DNA of 58,529 nucleotides from Halanaerobium kushneri (GCF_900156285.1 NZ_FTNC01000009.1:1-58529), one strand, 5' to 3'. Counted from the first letter of the stretch, positions 9,195-19,726 are shown. Program-made: numbers and translations. The notes: a model not told the origin generated them from the letters alone.

Positions 9195-10463
9195 TTGATA
9201 AAGGCTCTCGGTAATGTTTTTAAAGTAAAAGAACTTAGAAATAAAGTTTTATTTATGCTCGCTATGATGGCTGTCTATCGTCTAGGAGCTCATATACCAG
9301 TTCCTGGAGTAGATGTTGCATTACTTCAGGAAAGACTTTTCGGTGGAAACTTTGGTGGAGCACTTGACTTTTTGGATTTATTTGCAGGTGGTGCTTTAAA
9401 AAACTTTACAATTTTCGCGATGAGCATTACGCCCTACATTACTGCTTCAATTATTCTGCAGCTACTTACTGTAGTTGTTCCTAAATTAGAAGAACTTTCT
9501 AAACAGGGTAATGAGGGCCGCAAAAAAATTGCACAGTATACAAGATACGGAACTATTGTGCTGGCTGTTATTCAGGCAGTAGGAATTACAATGTATATTA
9601 GACGTTTTGGAGCAGTACCTAATGCAACAGCTTTTGATATCGCTCTAATTATTGTTAGTTTAACTGCAGGAACAGCCTTCTTAATGTGGCTGGGTGAGCA
9701 GATCACAGATAAGGGAATTGGTAATGGTATTTCTATTATCATTTTTACATCTATTATCTCTCGCTTCCCGTCAGATATGTATAACACATATGAGTTATTA
9801 CAGGCAGGCACAATCTCAATTTTAAATGTGCTAATTTTTGCTGTACTGGCTATAATAATTATTGCTGGTATTATCTTTGTTCAGCAAGGTGAAAGAAGAA
9901 TTCCGGTTCAATATTCAAAAAGAATTGTGGGCCGCCGAGTTTACGGAGGTAGAAGTACACATATTCCGATGAAGATTAATCAGGCTGGAGTTATTCCAGT
10001 AATTTTTGCCTCATCTGTACTTTTATTCCCGGGAATTATTGCTCAGGTTTTGCCTTATGACTGGGCTACAGGCCTTGCAAATGCTATTAGTCCTGGTTCA
10101 GGACTGTATATGGTACTGTATGGTCTAATGATTTTATTCTTTACTTATTTCTATACTGCAATTACCTTTAATCCAGAAGAGGTTGCAGATAATATGAAAA
10201 AATATGGTGGTTTTATTCCTGGAATTCGTCCTGGAAGACCAACTATTAATTATTTAGATAGAGTATTAATGAGAGTTACACTAGCAGGAGCTATATTCTT
10301 AACAATTGTTGCATTACTTCCTTTTGCTATGCAGCCACTAACTGGGGTTACAATTAGTTTTGGTGGTACATCGCTGATCATTATGGTAGGTGTAGCTTTA
10401 AAAACTATGGAACAGATCGAATCCCATCTCCTGATGAGACACTATGAAGGTTTCATGAAATAA
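9195..10463 (+). CDS. secY: Protein translocase subunit SecY
   Basis: The 422-residue product is the ten-helix SecYEG channel subunit. The N-terminal segment MLAMMAVYRLGAHIPVPGV, the plug region DFLDLFAGGAL, and the cytoplasmic loop GERRIPVQYSKR are all present. A TTG start is used, 1 nt after the rplO stop, so coupling to rplO is likely. It inserts membrane proteins and exports preproteins through the cytoplasmic membrane. Confidence 0.97.
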   Translation: MIKALGNVFKVKELRNKVLFMLAMMAVYRLGAHIPVPGVDVALLQERLFGGNFGGALDFLDLFAGGALKNFTIFAMSITPYITASIILQLLTVVVPKLEELSKQGNEGRKKIAQYTRYGTIVLAVIQAVGITMYIRRFGAVPNATAFDIALIIVSLTAGTAFLMWLGEQITDKGIGNGISIIIFTSIISRFPSDMYNTYELLQAGTISILNVLIFAVLAIIIIAGIIFVQQGERRIPVQYSKRIVGRRVYGGRSTHIPMKINQAGVIPVIFASSVLLFPGIIAQVLPYDWATGLANAISPGSGLYMVLYGLMILFFTYFYTAITFNPEEVADNMKKYGGFIPGIRPGRPTINYLDRVLMRVTLAGAIFLTIVALLPFAMQPLTGVTISFGGTSLIIMVGVALKTMEQIESHLLMRHYEGFMK

Positions 10464-10478
10464 AAAGGAGGAACTAAA

Positions 10479-11129
10479 ATGGATATGATTTTACTGGGTT
10501 TGCCCGGAGTTGGCAAAGGAACTCAGGCTAAAAAATTAGAAGAAACTCTGGAAATTCCTCATATTGCTACTGGTGATATTTTCAGAAAGGCCATTAAAAA
10601 TGAGACACCTCTTGGTAAAAAGGCTAAATCATTTATTGATGCCGGTGAATTAGTGCCAGATGAAGTTACAATCGGAATTGTTGAAGAAAGATTAAAAGAG
10701 GATGATTGTGAAGATGGCTTTATTCTGGATGGATTTCCACGCACAATTGCACAGGCAGAGGCTCTGGATAAAATTTTAGCTGAGCAGAATAGAGAGCTTG
10801 ATTTAGCAATTTATTTACAGGCTGAAATTGATATTTTAGTTGAAAGACTGGCTGGACGCAGAGTTTGTGTTGATTGTGGTGCCACCTATCATGTTAAAAA
10901 TGACCCACCTGAAGTTGAAGGTGTATGTGATGTATGTGGTGGTGATGTAATTCAGCGCAGTGATGACCAGGAAGAAACTGTTAAGAAAAGAATTGAAGTT
11001 AACAAAGAAAAAACTGCTAAACTTGCAGATTACTATCAAAATAAAGGAATACTGCATGAAGTACAGAGTACCGGTGGAATCGAAAAGGTACAGCAGAGAC
11101 TAATGAAATTAATTGAGGCGAATAAATAA
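10479..11129 (+). CDS. adk: Adenylate kinase, long zinc-containing form
   Basis: Adenylate kinase interconverts ATP and AMP with 2 ADP. The P-loop GLPGVGKGT is at residues 7-15, and the DGFPRT motif near residue 84 is intact. The LID carries four cysteines (CVDC about 130-133, CDVC about 150-153) that bind zinc, usual for Gram-positive forms. At 216 residues it has family length. Its stop overlaps the map start by 1 nt. Confidence 0.97.
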   Translation: MDMILLGLPGVGKGTQAKKLEETLEIPHIATGDIFRKAIKNETPLGKKAKSFIDAGELVPDEVTIGIVEERLKEDDCEDGFILDGFPRTIAQAEALDKILAEQNRELDLAIYLQAEIDILVERLAGRRVCVDCGATYHVKNDPPEVEGVCDVCGGDVIQRSDDQEETVKKRIEVNKEKTAKLADYYQNKGILHEVQSTGGIEKVQQRLMKLIEANK

Positions 11130-11878
11130 TGATTATCTTGAAATCGAGGCGTGAAATTGATATAATGCGTGAAGCAAATCAGATAGTAGCAGAAACACAT
11201 GCTTATCTGGCAGAAAATATTAAACCAGGGATATCCACAGCTGAACTGGATCAGCTTGCTGACGAATTTATTCGTAGTAAAGGAGCAGTTCCGTCTTTTA
11301 AAGGATATCAGGGTTTCCCAGCCTCTATTTGTATTTCAATTAATGAAGAAGTTGTACATGGTATTCCTGCTGATCATCGTTTCTTAGAAGCTGGTGATAT
11401 AGTAAGTATTGACATTGGAACTTTTTATGAAGGCTTTAATGGTGATGCTGCCAGAACACATGCAGTTGGTTCAATTTCTGAAAATGCCAGCAAATTATTG
11501 AAAGTAACTGAAGAATCTCTTCTGAAAGGAATTGAAAAAGCAGTTATCGGCAACAGATTATTTGATATTTCTCATGCTGTACAGGAATATGTTGAGGAAA
11601 ATGGGTTTTCTGTGGTTCGAGATTATGTAGGTCATGGAATTGGTCGTGATATGCATGAAGATCCACAGATACCTAATTTTGGGCCGGCAGGTAAAGGTCC
11701 AAAATTAAAAGAAGGGATGACCCTTGCTATAGAGCCAATGGTTAACATTGGTGGTTATGAAGTCGAGACCCTCGAGGATGACTGGACTGTAGTAACAAAA
11801 GATAGAAGTCTTTCTGCTCATTTTGAGCATACAATTGCAATAACTAAAGCTGGAGTTGAAATATTAAGTAAACTTTAA
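11129..11878 (+). CDS. map: Methionine aminopeptidase, type I
   Basis: The 249-residue product removes the initiator methionine from new proteins. The metal ligands are visible in [18 protein letters not shown] (two Asp), [12 protein letters not shown] (His), [11 protein letters not shown] (Glu) and AHFEHTIAI (Glu). The short form without an N-terminal zinc finger is typical for bacteria. Its ATG overlaps the adk stop (TAATG), suggesting coupling. Confidence 0.97.
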   Translation: MIILKSRREIDIMREANQIVAETHAYLAENIKPGISTAELDQLADEFIRSKGAVPSFKGYQGFPASICISINEEVVHGIPADHRFLEAGDIVSIDIGTFYEGFNGDAARTHAVGSISENASKLLKVTEESLLKGIEKAVIGNRLFDISHAVQEYVEENGFSVVRDYVGHGIGRDMHEDPQIPNFGPAGKGPKLKEGMTLAIEPMVNIGGYEVETLEDDWTVVTKDRSLSAHFEHTIAITKAGVEILSKL

Positions 11879-11884
11879 CTTTTA

Positions 11885-11914
11885 TTGCAGAGTCTGTCTT
11901 ATCTATGGTATAAT
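11885..11914 (+). promoter_or_regulatory. Likely sigma-A promoter before the KOW/infA/alpha genes
   Basis: TTGCAG (11885-11890) and a perfect TATAAT (11909-11914) are separated by 18 nt. It lies in the gap after map and could start a separate transcript for the KOW protein, infA, rpmJ and rpsM-rplQ. Confidence 0.5.
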
Positions 11915-11951
11915 GTACAGTGCGTGTTAAAAAGAGAGAGTGAAGAAATGA

Positions 11952-12245
11952 GTGATATTTTTGGATACTGCTTTTAAAGTTGGCGAAATTGTAAAGTCGA
12001 CTGCCGGCAGAGATAAAGATACTTATTATCTAGTGATAGGTAATCAGTCTAATAGAAAAATAAAAGTTGTCGATGGTGTGAAGAGGAAATTTAATAATCC
12101 AAAATATAAAAATAGCAGACATTTAGAAAGCACAGGTCAGATTGCAGCAGAGTTTTTAAGAGATTTGAAAAAGAAGAAACGAGTTCGCAGTGAAGATGTT
12201 CGCTTAATTTTAAAGGATTATCTCAGTAAAGAGGAGGTCAAATAA
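11952..12245 (+). CDS. KOW-domain RNA-binding protein (L14e/L27e-like)
   Basis: This 97-residue protein starts with a KOW-like SH3 segment (FKVGEIVKSTAGRDKDTYYLV, residues 8-28) and ends in a Lys-rich helical tail. Similar proteins lie between map and infA in many Clostridia-type genomes and resemble archaeal/eukaryotic L14e. Translation probably starts at GTG 11952, or TTG 11961; the site upstream is weak. A role near the ribosome is inferred from position and fold only. Confidence 0.8.
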   Translation: MIFLDTAFKVGEIVKSTAGRDKDTYYLVIGNQSNRKIKVVDGVKRKFNNPKYKNSRHLESTGQIAAEFLRDLKKKKRVRSEDVRLILKDYLSKEEVK

Positions 12246-12248
12246 TTT

Positions 12249-12473
12249 ATGGCAAAAGAAGATCCTATTGAAGTCCAGGGTACAGTTGTTGAACCCCTGC
12301 CAAATGCAATGTTTAGAGTAGAATTGGAAAACGGACATAAAGTTCTGGCACATGTTTCAGGAAAAATGAGGATGAATTTTATACGAATCTTACCTGGTGA
12401 TAAGGTAACAGTAGAACTTTCTCCCTATGACTTGAGTCGTGGCCGGATTACTTATCGACATAAAGCGAAATAA
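12249..12473 (+). CDS. infA: Translation initiation factor IF-1
   Basis: This is a 74-residue OB-fold protein with the IF-1 sequence ([23 protein letters not shown] and [24 protein letters not shown]). IF-1 blocks the ribosomal A site during initiation. It starts 3 nt after the KOW gene, with a GAGG site inside that gene's end, and is followed by rpmJ, the classical order. Confidence 0.97.
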   Translation: MAKEDPIEVQGTVVEPLPNAMFRVELENGHKVLAHVSGKMRMNFIRILPGDKVTVELSPYDLSRGRITYRHKAK

Positions 12474-12490
12474 ATTACCACAAGGGGTGA

Positions 12491-12610
<120 letters not shown>

Positions 12611-12630
12611 AAAATACTGGAGGTGAAATC

Positions 12631-13011
12631 ATGGCTAGAATTGAAGGTGTTGATCTTCCTAGAAATAAAAGGGTAGAGATTGGATTGACATATATTTATG
12701 GTATCGGTAAAACTACTTCTCAAAAAATTCTTGAGAGCACAGGCATTGATCCTGATACAAGAATTAAGGATTTAACTGAAGCTGAAATTTCAGAATTAAG
12801 AAGTGAAATTGATGAAAATTATATTGTTGAAGGTGAATTAAGAAGAGAAAGAAGAGCTGATATCAAAAGATTAAAGGATATTGGTTGTTACCGTGGTCTT
12901 CGTCACCGCAGAGGTTTACCAGTACGTGGACAGAGAACTAAAACAAATGCTCGTACACGTAAAGGACCTAAGAAAACTGTTGGTGTTACAAGATCAAAAC
13001 CAGCTAAGTAA
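12631..13011 (+). CDS. rpsM: 30S ribosomal protein S13
   Basis: The 126-residue product has the S13 helix-two-turn-helix ([21 protein letters not shown], residues 5-25) and the basic tail [22 protein letters not shown]13 makes the head-to-50S bridge and touches P-site tRNA. It is the first ribosomal gene of the alpha block. Confidence 0.97.
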   Translation: MARIEGVDLPRNKRVEIGLTYIYGIGKTTSQKILESTGIDPDTRIKDLTEAEISELRSEIDENYIVEGELRRERRADIKRLKDIGCYRGLRHRRGLPVRGQRTKTNARTRKGPKKTVGVTRSKPAK

Positions 13012-13027
13012 GGAGGGAATTTAATTA

Positions 13028-13426
13028 ATGGCTAAAAATAAGAAGAAAAAATCACGTAGAAGAAAAAAGGTTAAGCGTAATATAGAAAAAGGTCAGGCTC
13101 ATATTAAATCTACATTTAATAACACGATTATTTCAATTACTGATGAAGAAGGAAAGGTAATTGCCTGGTCAAGTGCTGGAAAAGTTGGTTACAAAGGTTC
13201 CAGAAAGAGTACTCCTTTTGCTGCTCAGCTGGCTGCAGAAAATGCTGCTGAAGAAGCAAAGGAAATGGGTCTTAAAGAAGTTGAAATCTATGTTAAAGGT
13301 CCTGGATCCGGTAGAGAGTCTGCAATTAGAACTCTACAGTCTGCAGGTTTAAACATTACTTTAATTAAAGATATTACTCCTATTCCACATAATGGATGTA
13401 GACCCCCAAAAAGAAGACGTATATAA
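13028..13426 (+). CDS. rpsK: 30S ribosomal protein S11
   Basis: This 132-residue protein has the S11 core ([19 protein letters not shown]) and C-terminus ([16 protein letters not shown]). It sits on the 30S platform by the mRNA exit. The N-terminus is very Lys/Arg-rich. A GGAGGGA site precedes the ATG. Confidence 0.97.
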   Translation: MAKNKKKKSRRRKKVKRNIEKGQAHIKSTFNNTIISITDEEGKVIAWSSAGKVGYKGSRKSTPFAAQLAAENAAEEAKEMGLKEVEIYVKGPGSGRESAIRTLQSAGLNITLIKDITPIPHNGCRPPKRRRI

Positions 13427-13454
13427 TTATATAATAGAAAGTTGAGGTGTAAAA

Positions 13455-14081
13455 ATGGCAAGATATACAGGTTCAGTTTGTAAATTATGCAGGCGTGAAG
13501 GTGAAAAATTATATTTAAAAGGCGCCCGCTGTTATAGTGATAAATGTTCTTTTGATCGCAGACCTTATGTTCCAGGTGAACATGGTCAGGGACGTCAGAA
13601 GGTATCCGAATATGGTTCCCAGTTAAGAGAAAAGCAGAAAGTTAGAAGAATTTATGGAATTATGGAGAAACAGTTCCGTAATTACTTCGAAAAGGCTGAA
13701 AATGAGACTGGTGTTACAGGTGAAAATTTCCTCCAGTTATTAGAAAGAAGACTGGATAATGTTGTTTATAGAATGGGTTTTGCAAGTTCCCGCAGTGAAG
13801 CAAGACAGTTTGTATTACACGGACATATTAAAGTTAATGGGCGCAAGGTTGACATTCCTTCCTATGAAATTGATGTAGATGATGTTATTAGTGTTAAGGA
13901 TTCCAGCCGCAAGTCCAAACGTTTTAAAGAAATCTTTGAATATAATGCTGACTTTGCTACACAGGAATGGATTAATTCTGATCTTGAAAAAGCTGAAGGT
14001 ACAGTTGTTGCATTACCAGAGAGGGAAGATATCGATTATCCGGTAGAAGAGCACCTGATTGTCGAGTATTATTCACGGTAA
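13455..14081 (+). CDS. rpsD: 30S ribosomal protein S4, cysteine-containing (C+) form
   Basis: The 208-residue S4 has a zinc-type N-terminus with four cysteines (CKLCRREG, then CYSDKC) and the S4 RNA-binding domain about residues 98-160 ([23 protein letters not shown]). S4 starts 30S assembly and often regulates the alpha operon. The cysteine-containing form suggests no need for a zinc-free backup; none is in the window. Confidence 0.97.
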   Translation: MARYTGSVCKLCRREGEKLYLKGARCYSDKCSFDRRPYVPGEHGQGRQKVSEYGSQLREKQKVRRIYGIMEKQFRNYFEKAENETGVTGENFLQLLERRLDNVVYRMGFASSRSEARQFVLHGHIKVNGRKVDIPSYEIDVDDVISVKDSSRKSKRFKEIFEYNADFATQEWINSDLEKAEGTVVALPEREDIDYPVEEHLIVEYYSR

Positions 14082-14133
14082 ATGAATACCCTCAGTCATA
14101 AAATTGTTAATTTAAGGAGGGTAAGCTGATAAG

Positions 14134-15078
14134 ATGATAGAAATTGAAAAACCACGTGTGGAAAGACTTGAAAGTGATGAAAACTATGGTCGTTATGAAA
14201 TTTCTCCTTTAGAAAGAGGATATGGGACTACTCTTGGTAATTCACTGCGTCGTATCTTGCTTTCTTCTCTACCTGGAGCCGCACTTACTTCAGTTAAAGT
14301 AGAGGGAGTAAAGCATGAGTTTTCGGCTATTCCAGGAGTAGTTGAAGATATGACAGATCTAATTTTGAATCTAAAAGAGGTAGTTGTTAAGTATTCTGGA
14401 GAAGAACAGACAACTATTCGCTTAGAAGCAGAAGGAGAAGGAGAAGTAACTGCTGGTGACTTTATTTCTTCAGGTGATGTACAGGTTGTTAATAAAGATC
14501 ACCATATTGCTACTTTAGCAGAGGATGGAAGACTTGTTTTAGAAGCAACTGTCGATAAAGGTAGAGGTTATCATACCGCTGAAGAAAACAAGGATCTTTT
14601 TGATAATGTGATTGGTTTAATTCCAATAGACTCTTCTTACAGTCCTATTGAAAGAGCCAATTTTAACATTCAAAATACCAGAGTTGGTCAGGTAACTGAT
14701 TTTGACCGTCTGGTACTGGAAGTAAATACTAATGGTAGTATTCATCCTGATGATGCTATCAGTCTTGCTGCTAAAATCATGGTTGAGCATCTTGAACTGT
14801 TTATTAATTTGACAGATGAAATTGAAGATGTAGAAATCATGGTAGAAGTAGAGGAAGAAGAAAAGGATAAAATCTTAGATACAACAATTGAAGAATTAGA
14901 GCTTTCTGTTCGTTCTTCTAATTGTCTAAAGCGGGCCGGTATCAACACAGTTGAAGAACTTGTTGATAAAACTGAAGATGATCTAATGAAGGTTCGTAAT
15001 CTGGGTAAAAAATCCTTACAGGAAATTAAAGATAAATTAGATGAACTTGATCTAGATTTAAAAGAGAATGAAATTTAA
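14134..15078 (+). CDS. rpoA: RNA polymerase alpha subunit
   Basis: The 314-residue product has the N-terminal dimerisation domain ([20 protein letters not shown] at residues 29-48), an acidic linker around 240-250, and the C-terminal domain with [20 protein letters not shown] that contacts UP elements and activators. Position between rpsD and rplQ is canonical. Confidence 0.97.
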   Translation: MIEIEKPRVERLESDENYGRYEISPLERGYGTTLGNSLRRILLSSLPGAALTSVKVEGVKHEFSAIPGVVEDMTDLILNLKEVVVKYSGEEQTTIRLEAEGEGEVTAGDFISSGDVQVVNKDHHIATLAEDGRLVLEATVDKGRGYHTAEENKDLFDNVIGLIPIDSSYSPIERANFNIQNTRVGQVTDFDRLVLEVNTNGSIHPDDAISLAAKIMVEHLELFINLTDEIEDVEIMVEVEEEEKDKILDTTIEELELSVRSSNCLKRAGINTVEELVDKTEDDLMKVRNLGKKSLQEIKDKLDELDLDLKENEI

Positions 15079-15091
15079 GGAGGGATTTTAG

Positions 15092-15433
15092 GTGGCTAAG
15101 CGTAAATTACAGAAAAGATCTTCTCATCGTCAGGCGATGTTTAGAAATATGGCAACATCACTGTTTCGTGAGGGAAGAATCGAAACTACACTACCTAAGG
15201 CTAAAGAATTAAGATCTTATGCTGAGAAACTTATTACTGCTGCTAAGACTAATAATCTGGCCTCAAGACGCAGAGTAATGAGTAAAATCAAAGATAAAGA
15301 AGTAGTTACTAAATTATTTGATGAAATTGCACCTCAGTATGCAGAAAGACCTGGTGGTTATACAAGGATTTTAAAGATGTATCCCCGTAGAGGAGATGCA
15401 GCAAAGAAAGCAATTATTGAACTGGTAGAATAA
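15092..15433 (+). CDS. rplQ: 50S ribosomal protein L17
   Basis: This 113-residue protein begins with GTG and has the L17 pattern ([30 protein letters not shown]). L17 lies at the bottom of the 50S subunit near the tunnel exit. It ends the alpha block; the ECF transporter genes follow after 20 nt, so they are probably co-transcribed. Confidence 0.96.
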   Translation: MAKRKLQKRSSHRQAMFRNMATSLFREGRIETTLPKAKELRSYAEKLITAAKTNNLASRRRVMSKIKDKEVVTKLFDEIAPQYAERPGGYTRILKMYPRRGDAAKKAIIELVE

Positions 15434-15453
15434 TACTGAATGTAGGTGTTAAT

Positions 15454-16275
15454 ATGAGCCTGATAGAAATAAATGGGGTAGATTTTCTTTATCAAAATGA
15501 CAACAGTGATAGACCGGCACTGCAGAATATTAACCTGCAGATAGAGGCCGGTGATTTTGCTGTTATTATTGGTTCAAATGGTTCGGGCAAATCTACCCTG
15601 GCAAAGTTATTAAATGTACTCTTAACTCCCTCTAAAGGAGAAATTTTTGTATCCGGTTTAAATACTAATAATCGTGATAATACCTGGAAGATTAGACAAA
15701 AAGTAGGGATGGTTTTTCAAAATCCTGATAATCAGCTTGTTGCTTCCATGGTAGAAGATGATGTAGCATTTGGACCTGAAAATCTTGGTGTTCCCAGTTC
15801 TGAAATTCGAAAAAGGGTTGATAAAGCTCTTGAGATGGTGGGAATGGCTGGTTTTCAAAAATTTGCTCCTCACAAATTATCTGGAGGACAGAAGCAGAGA
15901 GTTGCAATTGCCGGGGTTATTGCCATGGAACCTGAATGTATTGTCCTGGATGAACCTACTGCAATGCTTGATCCTCAGGGTAGAAAAGAGGTTATGGAGA
16001 CAGTAGAATATTTAAATAGAGAAAAAGGGATTACTGTTGTGCATATTACTCATTTTATGGAAGAAGCAGTAGATGCAGATCAGGTTATTGTAATGAACCA
16101 GGGGAAAATTTTGCATAAAGGAAGTCCTAAATCCATCTTTAGATTAGTTGAGCAGTTAAAAGACGTAAACTTAGATATACCTGTTGCAGTTGAAGTTGCT
16201 GAATATCTGCGGCGGGAAAAGATAGAAATTCCTGATATTTTGAGCATAGACGAGTTGGTGGATGCTTTATGCTAA
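15454..16275 (+). CDS. ecfA1: ECF transporter ATPase EcfA1
   Basis: The 273-residue ATPase has a Walker A (GSNGSGKST near residue 40), a Q-loop (VFQNPDNQLV), an LSGGQKQRVAIAG signature and Walker B (IVLDEPTAML). Energy-coupling factor ATPases power uptake of vitamins and metals by exchangeable S components. Location after rplQ is standard in Firmicutes. Its end overlaps ecfA2 by 7 nt. No S component is encoded nearby, so it serves substrate binders elsewhere. Confidence 0.95.
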   Translation: MSLIEINGVDFLYQNDNSDRPALQNINLQIEAGDFAVIIGSNGSGKSTLAKLLNVLLTPSKGEIFVSGLNTNNRDNTWKIRQKVGMVFQNPDNQLVASMVEDDVAFGPENLGVPSSEIRKRVDKALEMVGMAGFQKFAPHKLSGGQKQRVAIAGVIAMEPECIVLDEPTAMLDPQGRKEVMETVEYLNREKGITVVHITHFMEEAVDADQVIVMNQGKILHKGSPKSIFRLVEQLKDVNLDIPVAVEVAEYLRREKIEIPDILSIDELVDALC

Positions 16276-17117
16276 TTGAATTAGATAACGTAAGCCATGT
16301 CTATCAGGATGAAAATAATGTTAAAGCTTTAACTGATATTAATTTAGAAATCAGTCGTGGAGAATTTATTGGTATAGTAGGACATACTGGTTCCGGTAAA
16401 TCCACCTTAGTGCAGCTTTTTAATGGTCTGATTATACCAAGTTCTGGCACTGTTAAAGTTAATGGAAAAAACATTACTAATGAAAAAAGTAATCTAAAAG
16501 AAACCAGACGTCACGTTGGTTTGGTTTTTCAGTATCCTGAGCATCAATTATTTGAAGAAACTGTATATCAGGATATAGCTTTTGGGCCTAAAAATCTTGG
16601 TTTAGATAAGGATGAGATTCAGAACAGAGTTAAAGAAGTTATGGAGCTGGTGGGACTGGATTATCAGGAATTTAAGGATAGATCTCCATTTAATTTAAGC
16701 GGTGGTCAGCAGCGTAAAGTTGCTATAGCTGGTGTGCTGGCTTTAAAACCAGATGTATTAGTTCTGGATGAACCCAGTGCAGGACTGGATCCACAGGGAA
16801 GAAAACAGCTGGCAGAACTATTAAAATATCTTTACCAGGAGCTTGAAATGACAGTTATATTAATTTCTCATCGGATGGAAGAGATAGCTGAACTTGCCAG
16901 TAGAGTTATTGTAATGCATCAGGGAGAAATTGTAATTGATGATACTCCTGTTGAAGTTTTTTCTCGAGAACAGGAGCTGCATAAACTTTCTCTTGATCTT
17001 CCTCAAATCACAGAAATTCTACATCGTTTAGATGAAAAGGGTTTGAAAGTAAATACTGATTTATTTTCTATATCTGAGGCATCAGCCGAAATAATTAAAG
17101 CGTTGAGGAGCAAATAA
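16269..17117 (+). CDS. ecfA2: ECF transporter ATPase EcfA2
   Basis: This 282-residue paralogue of EcfA1 has Walker A (GHTGSGKST), Q-loop (VFQYPEHQLFEET), signature (NLSGGQQRKVAIAG) and Walker B (VLVLDEPSAGLDP). It should form the A1-A2 heterodimer of the ECF module. The ATG lies within the end of ecfA1 and the stop is 1 nt before ecfT, so the three genes are tightly coupled. Confidence 0.95.
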   Translation: MLIELDNVSHVYQDENNVKALTDINLEISRGEFIGIVGHTGSGKSTLVQLFNGLIIPSSGTVKVNGKNITNEKSNLKETRRHVGLVFQYPEHQLFEETVYQDIAFGPKNLGLDKDEIQNRVKEVMELVGLDYQEFKDRSPFNLSGGQQRKVAIAGVLALKPDVLVLDEPSAGLDPQGRKQLAELLKYLYQELEMTVILISHRMEEIAELASRVIVMHQGEIVIDDTPVEVFSREQELHKLSLDLPQITEILHRLDEKGLKVNTDLFSISEASAEIIKALRSK

Positions 17118-17118
17118 T

Positions 17119-17910
17119 ATGCTTAAAGATATAACAATTGGTCAATATATAGCTCGTGATTCTATTATACATGCTCTGGATGCCAGGATAAAAATTATAA
17201 TAACAACTATTTTAATAATTGCTTTATTTACAATTGATACATTTAGTGGATTTGGATTTTTTTCTGCCTTTATTCTGGTAGTTGTCTTATTATCCAAAAT
17301 CTCAATCAAAAAAGTACTCAAGGGATTAAAACCAATTCTGATTCTGGTATTGTTTACTCTTTTTATTCATATATTTTTAACCAAAGGCGGTCAAGTTCTT
17401 TGGTCCTGGAAATTTATTTCTATTGAATCCGAAGGAGTATATACTGGTTTTTTTATGGTAAGTAGGATTTTTATTTTAATACTGTTTACCTCACTCTTAA
17501 CTTTAACTACTTCTCCCTTACAGCTTACTGATGGAATAGAGTATATTTTATCACCTTTAAAAAGATTTGGAGTACCGGCCAGCGAACTGTCCATGATGAT
17601 GACAATTGCTTTAAGGTTTATTCCAACTTTGCTGGAAGAGGCAGATAAAATTATGAAAGCTCAGCAGGCCAGAGGAGCTGATTTTGAATCTGGGAATTTA
17701 ATTCAGAGAGCTAAAAGTTTAATTCCTTTACTGGTACCATTATTTATTAGTGCTTTTAGAAGGGCTGATGATCTTGCTCTTGCCATGGAATCCAGATGCT
17801 ATAGAGGAGGAGAAGGAAGAACAAGATTACACGAACTAGAATTTAGATATTATGATTTTATTGCTTTAATCATTATTGTTATTCTGGCAGTTGCTGTATC
17901 ATTTTATTAG
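17119..17910 (+). CDS. ecfT: ECF transporter membrane subunit EcfT
   Basis: The 263-residue membrane protein has an N-terminal cytoplasmic start (TIGQYIARDSIIHALDARIKI), several hydrophobic helices, and the two EcfT coupling motifs with Ala-Arg-Gly/Ser-Arg-x-Arg character: MKAQQARGADFESG near 178-191 and AMESRCYRGGEGRT near 219-232. These contact the ATPases. It completes the A1-A2-T module. Confidence 0.95.
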   Translation: MLKDITIGQYIARDSIIHALDARIKIIITTILIIALFTIDTFSGFGFFSAFILVVVLLSKISIKKVLKGLKPILILVLFTLFIHIFLTKGGQVLWSWKFISIESEGVYTGFFMVSRIFILILFTSLLTLTTSPLQLTDGIEYILSPLKRFGVPASELSMMMTIALRFIPTLLEEADKIMKAQQARGADFESGNLIQRAKSLIPLLVPLFISAFRRADDLALAMESRCYRGGEGRTRLHELEFRYYDFIALIIIVILAVAVSFY

Positions 17911-17922
17911 GTGAGATAAAAA

Positions 17923-18669
17923 ATGAAACAAAATTATAAAATTATAATAGAATATGATGGCAGTAATTATAGTGGCTGGCAGATTCAAAAAAATACCAGT
18001 CAAACAATACAGCAGAAGTTAGAAAATGCTCTTACTAAAATTAATAAAAAAAGGGTTAGAATTACAGGTGCTGGAAGGACAGATGCCGGGGTTCATGCGG
18101 CTGGTCAGACGGCAAATTTCTTTCTGGATGTAGATATACCACCTCATAAAATTCCTATTGCCTTAAATAGTGAATTACCTGCTGATATTATTTGTAAAAA
18201 AGCTGAAAAAGTGGAGGAAGATTTCCACGCTCGTTACGATGCACGGGGCAAAAAATATAGATATAGAATTTTAAACAGTAATTTTAATTCAGTTTTTGTC
18301 CGCAATTTTGTTTATAATGTTTATAAAAAACTTGATATAAAAATTATGCAGAAAGCAGCCAATGTTTTTGTAGGCTCTCATGATTTTGCTGCTTTTTGTG
18401 CTGCAGGATCTTCTGTTGAATCAACAGTAAGAGAAATTTATTCTTTAGATCTTTATGCAGCTGATAATGGTGAAATTTGGATTGATGTTATGGGAAATGG
18501 TTTTTTATATAATATGATTAGAATTTTAGCCGGTACACTTATTGAAACCGGTCTTGGTAAGAGAAGCCTGTCAGAAATGAAATATATTCTGCAGAGTTGT
18601 GATCGAAATAATGCTGGTTTTACTGCTCCGGCTCAGGGTTTAACTTTATTAGAAGTCTTTTATGGTTAA
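17923..18669 (+). CDS. truA: tRNA pseudouridine synthase A
   Basis: The 248-residue enzyme makes pseudouridine at positions 38-40 of the tRNA anticodon arm. The catalytic Asp lies in GAGRTDAGVHAAGQ (about residues 48-61), and RGKKYRYRI and GNGFLYNMIRILAGTL are TruA-typical. It follows the ECF genes and precedes rplM, as in Bacillus. Confidence 0.96.
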   Translation: MKQNYKIIIEYDGSNYSGWQIQKNTSQTIQQKLENALTKINKKRVRITGAGRTDAGVHAAGQTANFFLDVDIPPHKIPIALNSELPADIICKKAEKVEEDFHARYDARGKKYRYRILNSNFNSVFVRNFVYNVYKKLDIKIMQKAANVFVGSHDFAAFCAAGSSVESTVREIYSLDLYAADNGEIWIDVMGNGFLYNMIRILAGTLIETGLGKRSLSEMKYILQSCDRNNAGFTAPAQGLTLLEVFYG

Positions 18670-18685
18670 TTTATATTCGTTTAAC

Positions 18686-18714
18686 TTGACAAAAGCAGAA
18701 GATTGTATTAAAAT
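18686..18714 (+). promoter_or_regulatory. Sigma-A promoter of rplM-rpsI
   Basis: A consensus TTGACA (18686-18691), a 17-nt spacer and TAAAAT (18709-18714) predict a start near 18721. That makes an approximately 85-nt leader before rplM. Confidence 0.8.
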
Positions 18715-18721
18715 TACTATG

Positions 18722-18760
18722 AATTATTCTGTCCAACAACTAGCCCCGTTGAGAATAATT
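18722..18760 (+). promoter_or_regulatory. Candidate rplM (L13) leader RNA hairpin
   Basis: AATTATTCT (18722-18730) pairs perfectly with AGAATAATT (18752-18760), and CAAC (18734-18737) with GTTG (18748-18751) inside it, leaving an internal loop. It lies right at the predicted start of the rplM transcript. Autoregulatory L13 leaders are known in Firmicutes; assignment to that family is by position and structure, not by sequence search. Confidence 0.6.
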
Positions 18761-18804
18761 TCATGTAATTATAGAGAGTATTTTAATTAAGGAGGTATAG
18801 ATTT

Positions 18805-19233
18805 ATGTCAACATATATGGCCAAAAACGAAAATGTAGAGTGCAACTGGTATGTAGTTGATGCTGCAGATAAAACTTTAGGTAGACTGGCATCTGAGATT
18901 GCTCAGTATATAAGAGGAAAGCACAAACCTACTTTTACTCCTCATGTAGATATGGGAGACTATGTAGTTGTAGTAAATGCGGAAAAAGTTAAATTAAGTG
19001 GAAAGAAGTGGGATGACAAGAAACATTATAGTCATACAAATCATCCTGGTGGTATTAAAGAAGTTACTTATAAAGAACTTCGTGACAAAGATCCTGAATT
19101 TATTATTGAAAAAGCAGTTAAGGGTATGTTACCACACAATAAACTTGGTAGAAAGATGTTTAAAAAATTAAAAGTATATAGTGGACCTAATCATCCACAT
19201 CAGGCTCAACAGCCAGAAAAATTAGAACTTTAA
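18805..19233 (+). CDS. rplM: 50S ribosomal protein L13
   Basis: The 142-residue product has the L13 motifs [19 protein letters not shown] and [17 protein letters not shown], and the late [18 protein letters not shown] segment. L13 is an early 50S assembly protein. A strong AAGGAGG site lies upstream. It forms the rplM-rpsI operon. Confidence 0.97.
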   Translation: MSTYMAKNENVECNWYVVDAADKTLGRLASEIAQYIRGKHKPTFTPHVDMGDYVVVVNAEKVKLSGKKWDDKKHYSHTNHPGGIKEVTYKELRDKDPEFIIEKAVKGMLPHNKLGRKMFKKLKVYSGPNHPHQAQQPEKLEL

Positions 19234-19256
19234 TTCTGAAAGGAGGAATTTAATAG

Positions 19257-19652
19257 ATGGCTTCTGAAGTACAATATAGAGGTACAGGTCGTAGAAAAAC
19301 TTCTACAGCTCGTGTACGCCTGCTGCCTGGAGATGGAAAGTTTTTAGTAAATGACAAAGAAATTGATAACTATTTTAATAGAAAATCTTTAATTAAAGAT
19401 ATTATGTCACCTTTAGAATTAACTAATACCGATGGAACTTTTGATGTCTTAGTTAATGTAAAAGGTGGAGGACTTTCAGGACAGGCTGGAGCAGTTCGTC
19501 ATGGTATTGCTAGAGCACTGCTTGAAGTTGACAAAGATTATCGTGGACCACTTAAGAAAGCTGGTTACTTAACTAGAGACTCCCGTATGGTTGAGAGAAA
19601 GAAATATGGTCGCAAAAAAGCGAGAAAAAGTCCACAGTTCTCAAAAAGATAA
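19257..19652 (+). CDS. rpsI: 30S ribosomal protein S9
   Basis: This 131-residue protein has the S9 pattern ([15 protein letters not shown] at the start, [19 protein letters not shown] in the middle) and the C-terminal tail ending [10 protein letters not shown] that reaches P-site tRNA. A terminator follows 23 nt after its stop. Confidence 0.97.
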   Translation: MASEVQYRGTGRRKTSTARVRLLPGDGKFLVNDKEIDNYFNRKSLIKDIMSPLELTNTDGTFDVLVNVKGGGLSGQAGAVRHGIARALLEVDKDYRGPLKKAGYLTRDSRMVERKKYGRKKARKSPQFSKR

Positions 19653-19675
19653 TATTTATTTTCATTTTATTACAG

Positions 19676-19706
19676 GCAGAGCTCAGGCTCTGCTTTTTTC
19701 TTTTTT
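19676..19706 (+). terminator. Rho-independent terminator of rplM-rpsI
   Basis: GCAGAGC (19676-19682) and GCTCTGC (19687-19693) form a 7-bp perfect stem with a TCAG loop, followed by a T-rich run. Confidence 0.92.
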
Positions 19707-19726
19707 ATAATCTTACTTTTAGTTAA